From positions 61,779 through 110,930 of the forward strand of contig NZ_AOII01000026.1 of NCBI RefSeq assembly GCF_000337615.1: a DNA stretch of 49,152 nt. Direction: 5' to 3'. The position numbers were made by a program, and so were the translations under genes. The DNA is from Natrinema pallidum DSM 3751. Lineage in GTDB: Archaea; Halobacteriota; Halobacteria; Halobacteriales; Natrialbaceae. The notes beneath the pieces are model-generated. The model searched no databases. It worked only from the letters and a program-made list of their open reading frames with translations, and was not told where the DNA came from. How positions within the stretch are numbered: the stretch's first letter is position 1; every line of letters begins with the position of its first letter. Of the stretch, positions 7,598 to 14,704 are shown one piece after another.

Positions 7598-7748
7598 TGC
7601 CCGGGGAGGGCTCCGAACCCTCGATCTCCGCATGTCCCAGGTTCGAGGCTCGGCAGTCCTCGAGGGACACGGAGGCTTCCAAGGCGAAACCGCACCGAAT
7701 CTCTGAACCCTATGAGTGCGGCGCTATGTCCAGCTAAGCCACCCGGGC
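7598..7748 (-). tRNA. Elongator tRNA-Met (CAT) with a 77-nt intron
   Basis: The minus strand gives acceptor stem GCCCGGG/CCCGGGC with discriminator A at 7598, D arm GCTTAGCTGGACATAGC, anticodon stem CCGCA/TGCGG, and T arm GAGGG-TTCGGAG-CCCTC. The anticodon CAT is at 7712-7714. The loop is interrupted one base after the anticodon (after position 37) by an intron of about 77 bases (7634-7710), the canonical archaeal position cut by the tRNA splicing endonuclease. CCA is not encoded. An intron in the elongator tRNA-Met is known in haloarchaea. A CTTAAAG box (7775-7781) about 30 bases upstream is the likely promoter. Confidence 0.93.
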
Positions 7749-7774
7749 TCGATTACGAGTAGTGGGGTGTGTTT

Positions 7775-7781
7775 CTTTAAG
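7775..7781 (-). promoter_or_regulatory. TATA box of the tRNA-Met gene
   Basis: On the minus strand CTTAAAG within AGCTTAAAGAA lies about 30 bases before the 5' end of the tRNA (7748), the distance expected for an archaeal TATA element. It is the only AT-rich stretch there. Confidence 0.55.
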
Positions 7782-7850
7782 CTTTGTATTCGGAGTCGCC
7801 GTGCAACGTGGACCCACGGATTTATCACATGGTATTACGAACTCCGCTGC

Positions 7851-9032
7851 ATGAGCGTTCCCGGTATCGTCCAGTCTACTCTCGATGGCGAGGAGATCGC
7901 GGCGCGTGTCTCTCTTGGAAGCGATGACGAACTCTTCATTACCCCCACGAGGACGATCGTGTACCGCGCCGACGGACTTCTGAGCGACGAATCGGCAGAC
8001 GAATTCCCCCACGACGCCGACCGACTGACCATCTCAGAGGGCCGGCGCAAGACGAAATTCGTGCTCGAGTATCCCCTCGACGGCGAGCGAACGTTTACCG
8101 TGCCCGGCGGGAAGACCGACGACGTGCTCCACCCCGTCCTCGCCGGCGTCTTGAACGGGAACGGGATCACTGATCCGGGCGAGACGGTCGTCAAGACCTA
8201 CCGCTTTAGCGAGTTGACACTCATCATCACGAGCGATCGACTCGTCAAACATATCGGCAGTGCCGTCTGGGATGGCGATTACGAGGAGTATCACTTCGGC
8301 GACGTGACCAACCTCGACTTCGAGGACGGGAGCGTTGCCACCCAGATCGTTCTCACCGCGAACGGTCGGCCACAGCGGATCAAGGCTCCGAACGAACAGG
8401 CGAACGACCTCCGGGAGCGACTCAAGCGGGCGCTGTTCGACTACCACGACGTCGGCTCACTGGCGGAACTGAACGAGGCAGTTGGCGACGACGACGAGCC
8501 GCCGGCCAGTAGCGAGGGGGCGGTCGATTTCGGCGGTGGCGTGGACCCGCTCGATGCCGACCCGCCAGAACCGGACGACCGCGACGTGCCCGGCGAGCCG
8601 GCGGCCGGGACGAGAGGAGCAGGCTCGACCGAGTCGCTGGCCGGCGGTAGCAGAGATGAGACCGCGACCGCCGGTAGCGAGTCGGCGACGACCGGGTCCG
8701 ATGGGACCGAGAGCCAACCGGCACCGTCGGCATCGCGGGCGGCGACGCCGGCTGCCGATCACGACCACGCGTCCAGCCGCGACGGCACGGCGGATATCGC
8801 GGAGGCGGAGACGGGATCGGTTTTCGAGGCCGCCGAAGCGAATCCATCGTCCGCTGACGACGCCGGTGCGGCGACTGCGGAACCCGACCGGGCGGTCGTG
8901 ACCGAAACCGATCCCGAACTCCTCGAGCGACTCGAGGCGCTCGAGGAGGCAGTCGACCGGCAGGGCGAGATCATCGAGCGACAACAACAGACGATCGAGC
9001 AGTTGATCGCGGAACTCCGACAGGGACGTTAG
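7851..9032 (+). CDS. Haloarchaeal DUF7115-like protein with C-terminal coiled coil
   Basis: A 393-residue cytoplasmic protein starting MSVPGIVQSTLDGEEIAARV. Residues 1-205 form two similar beta-rich halves, each beginning with strands that resemble PH-like folds (LFITPTRTIVYRADGLLSD and LIITSDRLVKHIGSAVWDGD), a pattern seen in the haloarchaeal proteins annotated DUF7115. A long low-complexity acidic/alanine linker (about 220-345) leads to a C-terminal coiled coil (LLERLEALEEAVDRQGEII onwards), suggesting oligomerisation. The ATG at 7851 is supported by tttatcac (7820-7827) some 28 bases upstream; the open frame before it runs through the tRNA gene and is not coding. Its end overlaps the next, convergent gene by four bases. 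The molecular role is unknown. Confidence 0.7.
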   Translation: MSVPGIVQSTLDGEEIAARVSLGSDDELFITPTRTIVYRADGLLSDESADEFPHDADRLTISEGRRKTKFVLEYPLDGERTFTVPGGKTDDVLHPVLAGVLNGNGITDPGETVVKTYRFSELTLIITSDRLVKHIGSAVWDGDYEEYHFGDVTNLDFEDGSVATQIVLTANGRPQRIKAPNEQANDLRERLKRALFDYHDVGSLAELNEAVGDDDEPPASSEGAVDFGGGVDPLDADPPEPDDRDVPGEPAAGTRGAGSTESLAGGSRDETATAGSESATTGSDGTESQPAPSASRAATPAADHDHASSRDGTADIAEAETGSVFEAAEANPSSADDAGAATAEPDRAVVTETDPELLERLEALEEAVDRQGEIIERQQQTIEQLIAELRQGR

Positions 9033-9448
9033 CCGTCCCGGCCGGTCACTTTTCGAATACACGACGAGCCGAAGGGGCCGAGCTCACCGGCCTCGAGATC
9101 GATGAAGTAGCCGGTCGAGAGGCCGGAGCCACAGCGTCGACAGGAGAACTCCCCTTCTTTCGTGACGATGTCCTGTCCGAAGCGGACGTACTGGCGACTC
9201 TTCGGCCGGACGATCCCGTCGTCGCGGTCGATGATGCCTCGGAGTTCGGCCTCGTCGAGGATCGTCCGCGTTATCGTCGGGTCGCTCGTCACCGTCTCGA
9301 TTCGGTCGACGGCATCGGCCAGCGAGAGCGAGTCGTGCTCGAGGCGGGCGAGCAACGCCAAGCCGAGGGCAACGCGGTCGTCGTCGGCCTCGAACGGGTC
9401 GCCGTCGGCGTCGCCATCGGTGCCGCTCCGGTCGCCGTCGTGATCCAT
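9029..9448 (-). CDS. DUF5830-like zinc-binding protein
   Basis: A 139-residue protein with an acidic N-terminus, a helical middle (LALLARLEHDSLSLADAVDR, then TSDPTITRTILDEAELRGII) that looks like a winged-helix, and a C-terminal part with CRRC (CRRCGSGLSTGYF) and a further cysteine in GPFGSSCIRKV. This combination matches the haloarchaeal family annotated DUF5830. A regulatory or RNA-binding role is possible but unproven. TTTATTC on the minus strand about 27 bases upstream of the ATG at 9448 is the probable TATA box. It converges with the DUF7115-like gene. Confidence 0.7.
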   Translation of the reverse strand: MDHDGDRSGTDGDADGDPFEADDDRVALGLALLARLEHDSLSLADAVDRIETVTSDPTITRTILDEAELRGIIDRDDGIVRPKSRQYVRFGQDIVTKEGEFSCRRCGSGLSTGYFIDLEAGELGPFGSSCIRKVTGRDG

Positions 9449-9641
9449 CGATCTGTGCTGTTGGCTCGGTCGGAATAAACGTTGTCGCTCTCGAGTTCAA
9501 TCGCTACGAGTCTGGGAGCGAAGAGCGCCGGCAGCCGTTCCCACACTGTGGGAATCCACCGGTCGTTGATACCTCCGCTTCACGCCAGTCCAAGCGACGG
9601 CATCACACGGCCGGAGCACGGAGTCCGGCGGAGAGAAACCA

Positions 9642-10616
9642 ATGAGTCAGACGACTGTCGATACGGCTGCCGAGGGATCGACCCGGAACGGAGAGCGCGA
9701 GCATCCCCCCGAGCGACAGGGGGCGGAGTGTCCGGAATGTACCGGCTCGATCCGTCACGATGCGGAACACGGCGAGCGGACGTGTGCGGAGTGCGGGCTC
9801 GTCCTCGACGCGGACGCGATCGATTACGGCCCGGAGTGGCTGTGTCTCGACGACGAGGAAGACCGACGCCGGGTCGGGCCGCCGGTCTCGTCGGTCAAAC
9901 ACGATAGGGGGCTGAGCACGACGATCGGCTGGCGAAACGAGGACGCGTACGGCAACCGGGTTTCGGAGCGCAAGCGCGATCGACTCCGGCGGTTGCGGAC
10001 CTGGAACGAGCGGTTCTCCTCGAAGAACGCCCAGGAGCGGAACCTGAAACAGGCCTTCGGCGAGATCGAACGCATGGCGTCGGCGCTCGGCCTGCCGGAG
10101 CCGTGTCGCGAAACCGCCGGCGTCCTGTACCGGCGTGCCGTCGACGAGGAACTGCTCCCCGGGCGATCGATCGAGGCGATGGCGACCGCCTGCCTGTACG
10201 CGGCCGCGCGCCAACACGGGACCCCCCGGACGCTCGTCGCGTTCGAATCGGTCAGCCGCGTCGAGAAGCTCCCGGTTCAGCGCGCGTATCGGTACCTCTC
10301 GAGCGAACTCGGACTACGGATCGAACCCGCCGACCCGATCCACTATCTCCCACAGTACGCCTCGGCGCTCGAGGTCAGCGACGACGCCGAACGGCTGGCC
10401 CGCGAGATACTCGAGGCGGCCAAGGCTCGCGACCTCCACAGCGGGCGGAGTCCGGCCGGATTGGCCGCCGCGGCGATCTACGGCGCGGCCCGGCTGACGA
10501 ACGAACGGGTCACGCAGGCGACCGTCGGCGAAGAAACCGGCGTCAGTTCGGTGACGGTCCGGAACCGATATCGCGAACTCCTCGACGCCTACGAGGAGAG
10601 GTGCGACCGCGGATGA
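9642..10616 (+). CDS. tfb: Transcription initiation factor TFB (TFIIB homologue)
   Basis: A 324-residue general transcription factor that binds the TBP-TATA complex and recruits RNA polymerase. The zinc ribbon is CPEC...CAEC (Cys30, 33, 48, 51), followed by the B-reader/linker (KHDRGLSTTIGWRNEDAYGN) and two cyclin-like repeats at about 115-205 and 215-315 (RSIEAMATACLYAAARQHGT and RSPAGLAAAAIYGAARLTNE). The length is normal for TFB. Haloarchaea carry several TFB paralogues with different promoter sets; which one this is cannot be read from the sequence. The stop overlaps the ATG of a small downstream gene (ATGA at 10613-10616), so the two are translationally coupled. Confidence 0.93.
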   Translation: MSQTTVDTAAEGSTRNGEREHPPERQGAECPECTGSIRHDAEHGERTCAECGLVLDADAIDYGPEWLCLDDEEDRRRVGPPVSSVKHDRGLSTTIGWRNEDAYGNRVSERKRDRLRRLRTWNERFSSKNAQERNLKQAFGEIERMASALGLPEPCRETAGVLYRRAVDEELLPGRSIEAMATACLYAAARQHGTPRTLVAFESVSRVEKLPVQRAYRYLSSELGLRIEPADPIHYLPQYASALEVSDDAERLAREILEAAKARDLHSGRSPAGLAAAAIYGAARLTNERVTQATVGEETGVSSVTVRNRYRELLDAYEERCDRG

Positions 10617-10843
10617 CCCGACGCGAGCTCGAGCGGGCGGTTCTGCCAGCGCTGGCAACACAGTCTCCCCTGCTACGTCGTCGACCTCGCTGCTGCGATC
10701 GACGAGCATCCGGTCGCGGTCGAGACGGTCTGTGCCAGCCTCCGCGACCGGGGGTCCGCCGGTCGATCGGCTACCGGCGGTACGACATCACCGCGGCGGG
10801 CCGGCGACAGCTCACCGATGGAACCGACGACGACCCCGTCTAA
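10613..10843 (+). pseudogene. Winged-helix-type gene coupled to TFB, middle part out of frame
   Basis: The ATG at 10613 overlaps the TFB stop. The frame is open for 76 codons and begins MTRRELERAVLPALATQ and ends GYRRYDITAAGRRQLTDGTD, both typical of a small winged-helix protein. The middle (LLRRRPRCCDRR...) is arginine/cysteine rich and unlike its flanks. The +1 frame gives a far better middle: CYVVDLAAAIDEHPVAVETV then CASLRDRG. So two opposite frameshifts, one between about 10653 and 10671 and one between about 10746 and 10765, scramble about 30 residues while keeping the frame open. This is either a decayed gene or a pair of sequence errors. The undamaged product would be a DNA-binding protein co-made with TFB. 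Confidence 0.55.
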
Positions 10844-10869
10844 GCGGCGGCGACGCGGCTCGTAACCGC

Positions 10870-12048
10870 TCACCAAACGAATTCGGCGTCGCCGGACTCG
10901 GACTCGTCGGCCGCCTCCGCTGCCGTGCGACCGCGCTCCTGGAGGGCGTCGATTCTGGGGACATCCGTGACGGTCGAGAGCAACACCGTCGCCGTGAGCG
11001 TCGAGGCATCGGGACGGGGTTCGTCACCGGCGAGGACCTCGACGGTCCCCGTTTCTTGCTCGAGCCAGTAGCGGGCGCTCTCGAACCCCTTTCGGGAGAC
11101 CGCTGTCGGCGGCCCGGAGAGGACGACCAGCACGCGGTACGTGCTGTCGACCGCACAGGGGAGTGTGAGCTGTGAATCGATCGCCCGGCGAACGAGTCGT
11201 TTGACCTCGGCGGCGTCGGCCGGGCCGTCGACGGCGTCCCCCTCGAGCCACGACGGGAGCGGGAGCCACGACGGGAGCCAGGAGCGGCCGTCGTCGGACC
11301 GGTCGAGTTCGAGGGTCGCCCGGCCGATCGAGGAGACGCCGCCGGTCTCGAGCGTTCGGGTGATGTCGCTGGCGTCGATCCGGTTCTCGGCGGCCGTCGT
11401 CATCGCCGCCGACTCGCTGGCTCCGAACGCCGTCAGGACGTGCGAGACCACGGTGCGGTCGAGTTCGTCGTAGGGCCGGTCCGCCTCGGACTCCGCCGTG
11501 TCGGTGTACGAAACCGTCGAGCGCCACGCGTCGTTGTCGAAGCAGATCACGTTGTCGGCGATCTCGACGAACGACTGAAGCGCTCGGGACGCGGTGAGCG
11601 CGCAGCGATCGGGCTCGTCGGCTTCCGGCAACACGCCGAGCGCGTAGATGGGCTTGTCACAGATCGCCTGCAACTCCTCGAGCAGTACCGCCCCGGCACC
11701 GCCGCCGGTGCCGCCGCCGAGTCCCGCGACGAGCAACAGGCCGTCGACGTCGTTGAAGTCGACGGCATCGAACGCGCGGCGAAGTTCCTGTACGTCCTCG
11801 CGGGCAACCGTGACACCGAGGTCCGGATCGCCCCCGACGCCGTCGGCGTCGACATCCGGGTGGATGTCCCCGAAGCGTACCTGACAGTCCGACGGGACGT
11901 GGGTGATGTCGTCGAAGGCGTCCGCCGCAGTATCGAAGACGAGGACGTTCCCGTTACAGAGGTCCCGGCCGGTCTCTAACTCCCGCTCGAGCGCCCGGTC
12001 GACGATCCGTGAGCCGGCGTGACCAACGCCGATGAGAGCGAGCTTCAT
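10870..12048 (-). CDS. cetZ: CetZ-family tubulin-like GTPase (second copy, divergent)
   Basis: A 392-residue tubulin/FtsZ-superfamily GTPase of the archaeal CetZ group, which controls cell shape in haloarchaea. The N-terminal nucleotide-binding start is MKLALIGVGHAGSRIVD and the tubulin signature is GGGTGGGAG (about 111-119). The catalytic-loop region lies near DASDITRTLETGGVSS. It is downstream of, and in the same direction as, the other CetZ gene, 35 bases away, so the two are probably one operon. Compared with its neighbour it carries an extra proline/tryptophan stretch (WLPSWLPLPSWL, 257-268) caused by an 18-base tandem duplication, and ends without the coiled-coil tail of the neighbour. 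Confidence 0.9.
   Translation of the reverse strand: MKLALIGVGHAGSRIVDRALERELETGRDLCNGNVLVFDTAADAFDDITHVPSDCQVRFGDIHPDVDADGVGGDPDLGVTVAREDVQELRRAFDAVDFNDVDGLLLVAGLGGGTGGGAGAVLLEELQAICDKPIYALGVLPEADEPDRCALTASRALQSFVEIADNVICFDNDAWRSTVSYTDTAESEADRPYDELDRTVVSHVLTAFGASESAAMTTAAENRIDASDITRTLETGGVSSIGRATLELDRSDDGRSWLPSWLPLPSWLEGDAVDGPADAAEVKRLVRRAIDSQLTLPCAVDSTYRVLVVLSGPPTAVSRKGFESARYWLEQETGTVEVLAGDEPRPDASTLTATVLLSTVTDVPRIDALQERGRTAAEAADESESGDAEFVW
11245..11278. repeat. 18-bp-period tandem duplication inside the second CetZ gene
   Basis: GAGCCACGACGGGAGC occurs at 11245-11260 and again at 11263-11278. On the coding strand it yields the repeated PSWL motif of residues 258-268. It is an in-frame slippage-type expansion in a surface loop. 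Confidence 0.7.
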
Positions 12049-12083
12049 TGGTAAATGTTCCTTGACATGGTAGCCTCGCCGTG

Positions 12084-13259
12084 TTACACGACCGGATCGA
12101 GTTCGTCGTCCTCGTCGGTGATCAGTTCGTTAATCTCCTCTTCGCGGGCGGCCTCGAGTTCCGCGATCTTGTCCTGTGCGTCGACCGCCTGGCTCTGGAT
12201 TTCGTCGACACGTGGGGTCTCGGTCACGTTCGAGAGCAAGACCACGGCCGAGAGCTCGGACGCGTTGGGCCGCGGATCGTCGCCGGCGAGGATATCGACG
12301 GTGTCGGCCTCGTTCTCGAGCCACTGCCGAGCGCTCTCGATCCCCTTTCGGGAGATCAGCTCCGAGGGCCCCGAGAGGATGATCAGCGCCCGGTCCGCGC
12401 TGGTGACTTCACAGGGGATCGTCAGCCGGGAGTTGACGGCGCGCCGAACGAGCCCTTTGATTTTCGCGGCGTCGGTGGCGTCCCCGACTGGCTTCTCGTC
12501 CTCGCGGAACCTGTTCAACAGCCCGTCGTCGGCGTCGTTACTGATGGTCGTCGAGGCGTAGCCGATCGAGGAGACGCCGTCGGTGTCGAGCGTCCGCATG
12601 ATGTCGCTCGAGTCCATCGCGTTCTCCGCGACATCCGTCTCGTCGATCTCCCCGGCGGCGAGCAGCGTCACGATACGGACGGCGAGTTCCCGGTTCATCT
12701 GCTCGTAGCCTTCTTCGATGGTCTGCCCGCGGGAGCGCCAGGCGTCGTTGTCGAAGGCGATGAAGTTATCGACTTTCTGGACGAACGATTGCAGCGATCG
12801 CGCGGCGTTCAGCGCGGGGCGTCCACCCTCGTACTCGCCGGGGAGAATCCCGAGCCCGTAGACCGGCTCGTCGTACATCTTCTGAAGTTCCTCGATCACG
12901 ACCGGGCCCGCACCGCTTCCGGTCCCGCCGCCCAGCCCCGCCGCGACGATGATGGCGTCCACTTCGTGGATTTCCACGTCGTCGAACGCCCGTCGAATCT
13001 CGTCGATGTCGTGTTTGGCGACCTCCGCGCCGACCTCCACGTCGCCGCCGACGCCGTGTCCTTTCGCCTTCTTGTGGGTGTCGCCGATCAGTATCCGCCT
13101 GTCTTCGGGTACGTAGTCCGGTTTGGCGAGGTCGGTCCTGGCGGAGTTGATCACCAGAACGTGCCGACAGAGGGAGCGACCGGTTTTATCTTCGAACTCG
13201 AGCATCCGGTCGATAATCTTGCTGCCGGCGTTTCCAACGCCAATTGTCGCGAGCTTCAT
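12084..13259 (-). CDS. cetZ: CetZ-family tubulin-like GTPase (first of tandem pair)
   Basis: A 391-residue CetZ protein. The start is MKLATIGVGNAGSKIIDRML, the tubulin signature GGGTGSGAG is at about 110-118, and the T7-loop region reads NAMDSSDIMRTLDTDGVSSI. The C-terminus ends in a short charged helix (AELEAAREEEINELI) and an acidic tail, the flexible tail seen in CetZ1-type proteins. Length is as expected for CetZ. It is the promoter-proximal gene of the tandem pair; an AT-rich stretch (13260-13320) lies upstream. The GTPase assembles under the membrane and affects cell shape and motility in Haloferax; the same role is inferred here. Confidence 0.93.
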   Translation of the reverse strand: MKLATIGVGNAGSKIIDRMLEFEDKTGRSLCRHVLVINSARTDLAKPDYVPEDRRILIGDTHKKAKGHGVGGDVEVGAEVAKHDIDEIRRAFDDVEIHEVDAIIVAAGLGGGTGSGAGPVVIEELQKMYDEPVYGLGILPGEYEGGRPALNAARSLQSFVQKVDNFIAFDNDAWRSRGQTIEEGYEQMNRELAVRIVTLLAAGEIDETDVAENAMDSSDIMRTLDTDGVSSIGYASTTISNDADDGLLNRFREDEKPVGDATDAAKIKGLVRRAVNSRLTIPCEVTSADRALIILSGPSELISRKGIESARQWLENEADTVDILAGDDPRPNASELSAVVLLSNVTETPRVDEIQSQAVDAQDKIAELEAAREEEINELITDEDDELDPVV

Positions 13260-13383
13260 AAGCCACCTATCTCAACCCATGAATAACTCGTTTTTGATTA
13301 TGTACTTGCTATCTATTCACGATGTGTCACGGTAGCGGTGCGAACGACCCCGCCCTCGAGCGTGGTCGCCGATACGGTGTCGC

Positions 13384-14541
13384 CTATCCCTCGTAGCCGG
13401 CGTACGACATGAGGTCGGCGAAGACGTCGGTGTCCATCGCGTCGCGGTAGACGATGCCGTTGACCATGCCGCCGGGATAGGACTCGCCGTTCATCGCGTG
13501 GTTGACCTTGTGGCAGTGCATGAGGTAGATGCCGGGGTCGGCGTCGGCCTCGAACTCGACGGTGTGACGTTCTGCAGGCGCGATGTTGGTGACGTCCTGT
13601 TCGTACTGGGCAGCCGCGGGAATCTGACCGCCGTCTTTCTCGATCAGACGGAAGCGGTGGTTGTGGGTGTGCATCGGGTGGGACATGTAGCCCGCGTTGA
13701 CCATGTGGAGGCGGACGGTATCGCCGTGGTCGACGATGATCGGCGAGCCATCTTCCGGGTGGAGCGTCCGCGGGAGGCTCTTGCCGTTGATCGTGAACAC
13801 GTCCGGATTGCGGCTGCGGGGACTGTAGTCGATGTCCTCGCCGGCCATCCGGCGGTTGACCCGGGAGTCCCAGTCTTTCAGCGTGAAGAAGTACTCCTTG
13901 TCGGCGGGCTCGTACCCCTTCGGATCGACGCGGAAGATGCCGTACATCCCCATGTCGATGTGGCGATGGGTCTGGTAGTGGCAGTGATAGAGGTGTGTCC
14001 CCGGGACGTTCGCCGGGATCGTGTAGGTGTGTTTCTCACCGGGGTTGACCGTGATCCCCGTCGTCGTCGGCACGCCGTCGTTCTCCCAGGTCTTCCGTGC
14101 CCCGTGGAAGTGCAGCGTGTGAGGGTGATCGTTGCCGGTGTTGTCGAGCGTGACCTCGATATCGTTGCCCTCGGTCGTCCGGAGGATCGGGCCGGGAACG
14201 CTGGGCTGGCCGTCATCGGCTTTGAACGCCCAGACCCGCGGGAGTTCCACCGGCCCGCCCATCGAGTCCATCGGATGGACGGCGTGCTGGGCAGTCACCG
14301 ACTGGAGCGTTACGCTCCCGCCCTGCTCGTCGACCTGTACGACCTCCGGTGAACTCGTCCACGGGAGCGTCGGTTCCGACGCGCCTGCCGCCCCCTCTGA
14401 CGACTGCTCGGGCTGTGTGTCCTGTTGTGCCCCTTGACCCGTACAGCCCGCCAGCCCGGTCAATGCCGCCGCCCCGCCAGTCGCAGCAACGAATTCGCGT
14501 CGCGATAGCCCCAGTCCGGGTGCGCCGATTCGATCGCTCAT
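13384..14541 (-). CDS. Two-domain multicopper oxidase, Tat lipoprotein
   Basis: A 385-residue exported copper oxidase (start MSDRIGAPGLGL). The twin-arginine motif SRREFVAATGG and lipobox LAGC (Cys33) place it on the outside of the membrane. Two cupredoxin domains are present: the first with LHFHG and YHCHYQTHRHIDMGM, the second with HPMHTHNHRF and MHCHKVNHAMNG. In domain 1 the spacing Cys, His at +1, His at +5, Met at +10 is a complete type-1 copper site; domain 2 has Cys and both His but Glu at +10. This points to a two-domain laccase-like oxidase or nitrite-reductase-like enzyme. The alternative start at 14550 adds three residues; TTATAC at about 14568-14573 (minus strand) favours 14541. 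Confidence 0.82.
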   Translation of the reverse strand: MSDRIGAPGLGLSRREFVAATGGAAALTGLAGCTGQGAQQDTQPEQSSEGAAGASEPTLPWTSSPEVVQVDEQGGSVTLQSVTAQHAVHPMDSMGGPVELPRVWAFKADDGQPSVPGPILRTTEGNDIEVTLDNTGNDHPHTLHFHGARKTWENDGVPTTTGITVNPGEKHTYTIPANVPGTHLYHCHYQTHRHIDMGMYGIFRVDPKGYEPADKEYFFTLKDWDSRVNRRMAGEDIDYSPRSRNPDVFTINGKSLPRTLHPEDGSPIIVDHGDTVRLHMVNAGYMSHPMHTHNHRFRLIEKDGGQIPAAAQYEQDVTNIAPAERHTVEFEADADPGIYLMHCHKVNHAMNGESYPGGMVNGIVYRDAMDTDVFADLMSYAGYEG

Positions 14542-14608
14542 AACAATCATACGTAAGAATAGCCGACGTATAACGGGGTGAACCGGTTCTTACGGACCGA
14601 GAAATACC

Positions 14609-14622
14609 GAGAACATGTTCTC
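14609..14622. promoter_or_regulatory. Perfect 14-bp palindrome upstream of the copper oxidase
   Basis: GAGAACATGTTCTC is a perfect palindrome 68 bases upstream of the copper oxidase start. It lies just downstream of a TTTAAG box (14632-14637, minus strand) and would overlap the transcription start driven by it. This is a position where a dimeric repressor would act. Confidence 0.5.
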
Positions 14623-14646
14623 CGATACTACTTAAACGACCTCGTG

Positions 14647-14672
14647 TATGACCATTGCTAGCGATGGTCATA
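14647..14672. promoter_or_regulatory. 26-bp near-perfect palindrome upstream of the copper oxidase
   Basis: TATGACCAT (14647-14655) is matched exactly by its reverse complement ATGGTCATA (14664-14672), and the 8-base centre TGCTAGCG contains the palindrome GCTAGC. It lies just upstream of the TTTAAG box at 14632-14637. It might bind an activator or repressor, or form the terminator hairpin of the protease gene that ends at 14705 on the same strand. Confidence 0.5.
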
Positions 14673-14704
14673 GCAGTCCGATTTCGAACACCCGTCGACG
14701 CCGT

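Noticed and set aside
12081-13286. 401-codon plus-strand open frame
   Set aside because: It is a mirror frame of CetZ, valine/aspartate/glycine-rich without recognisable domains.
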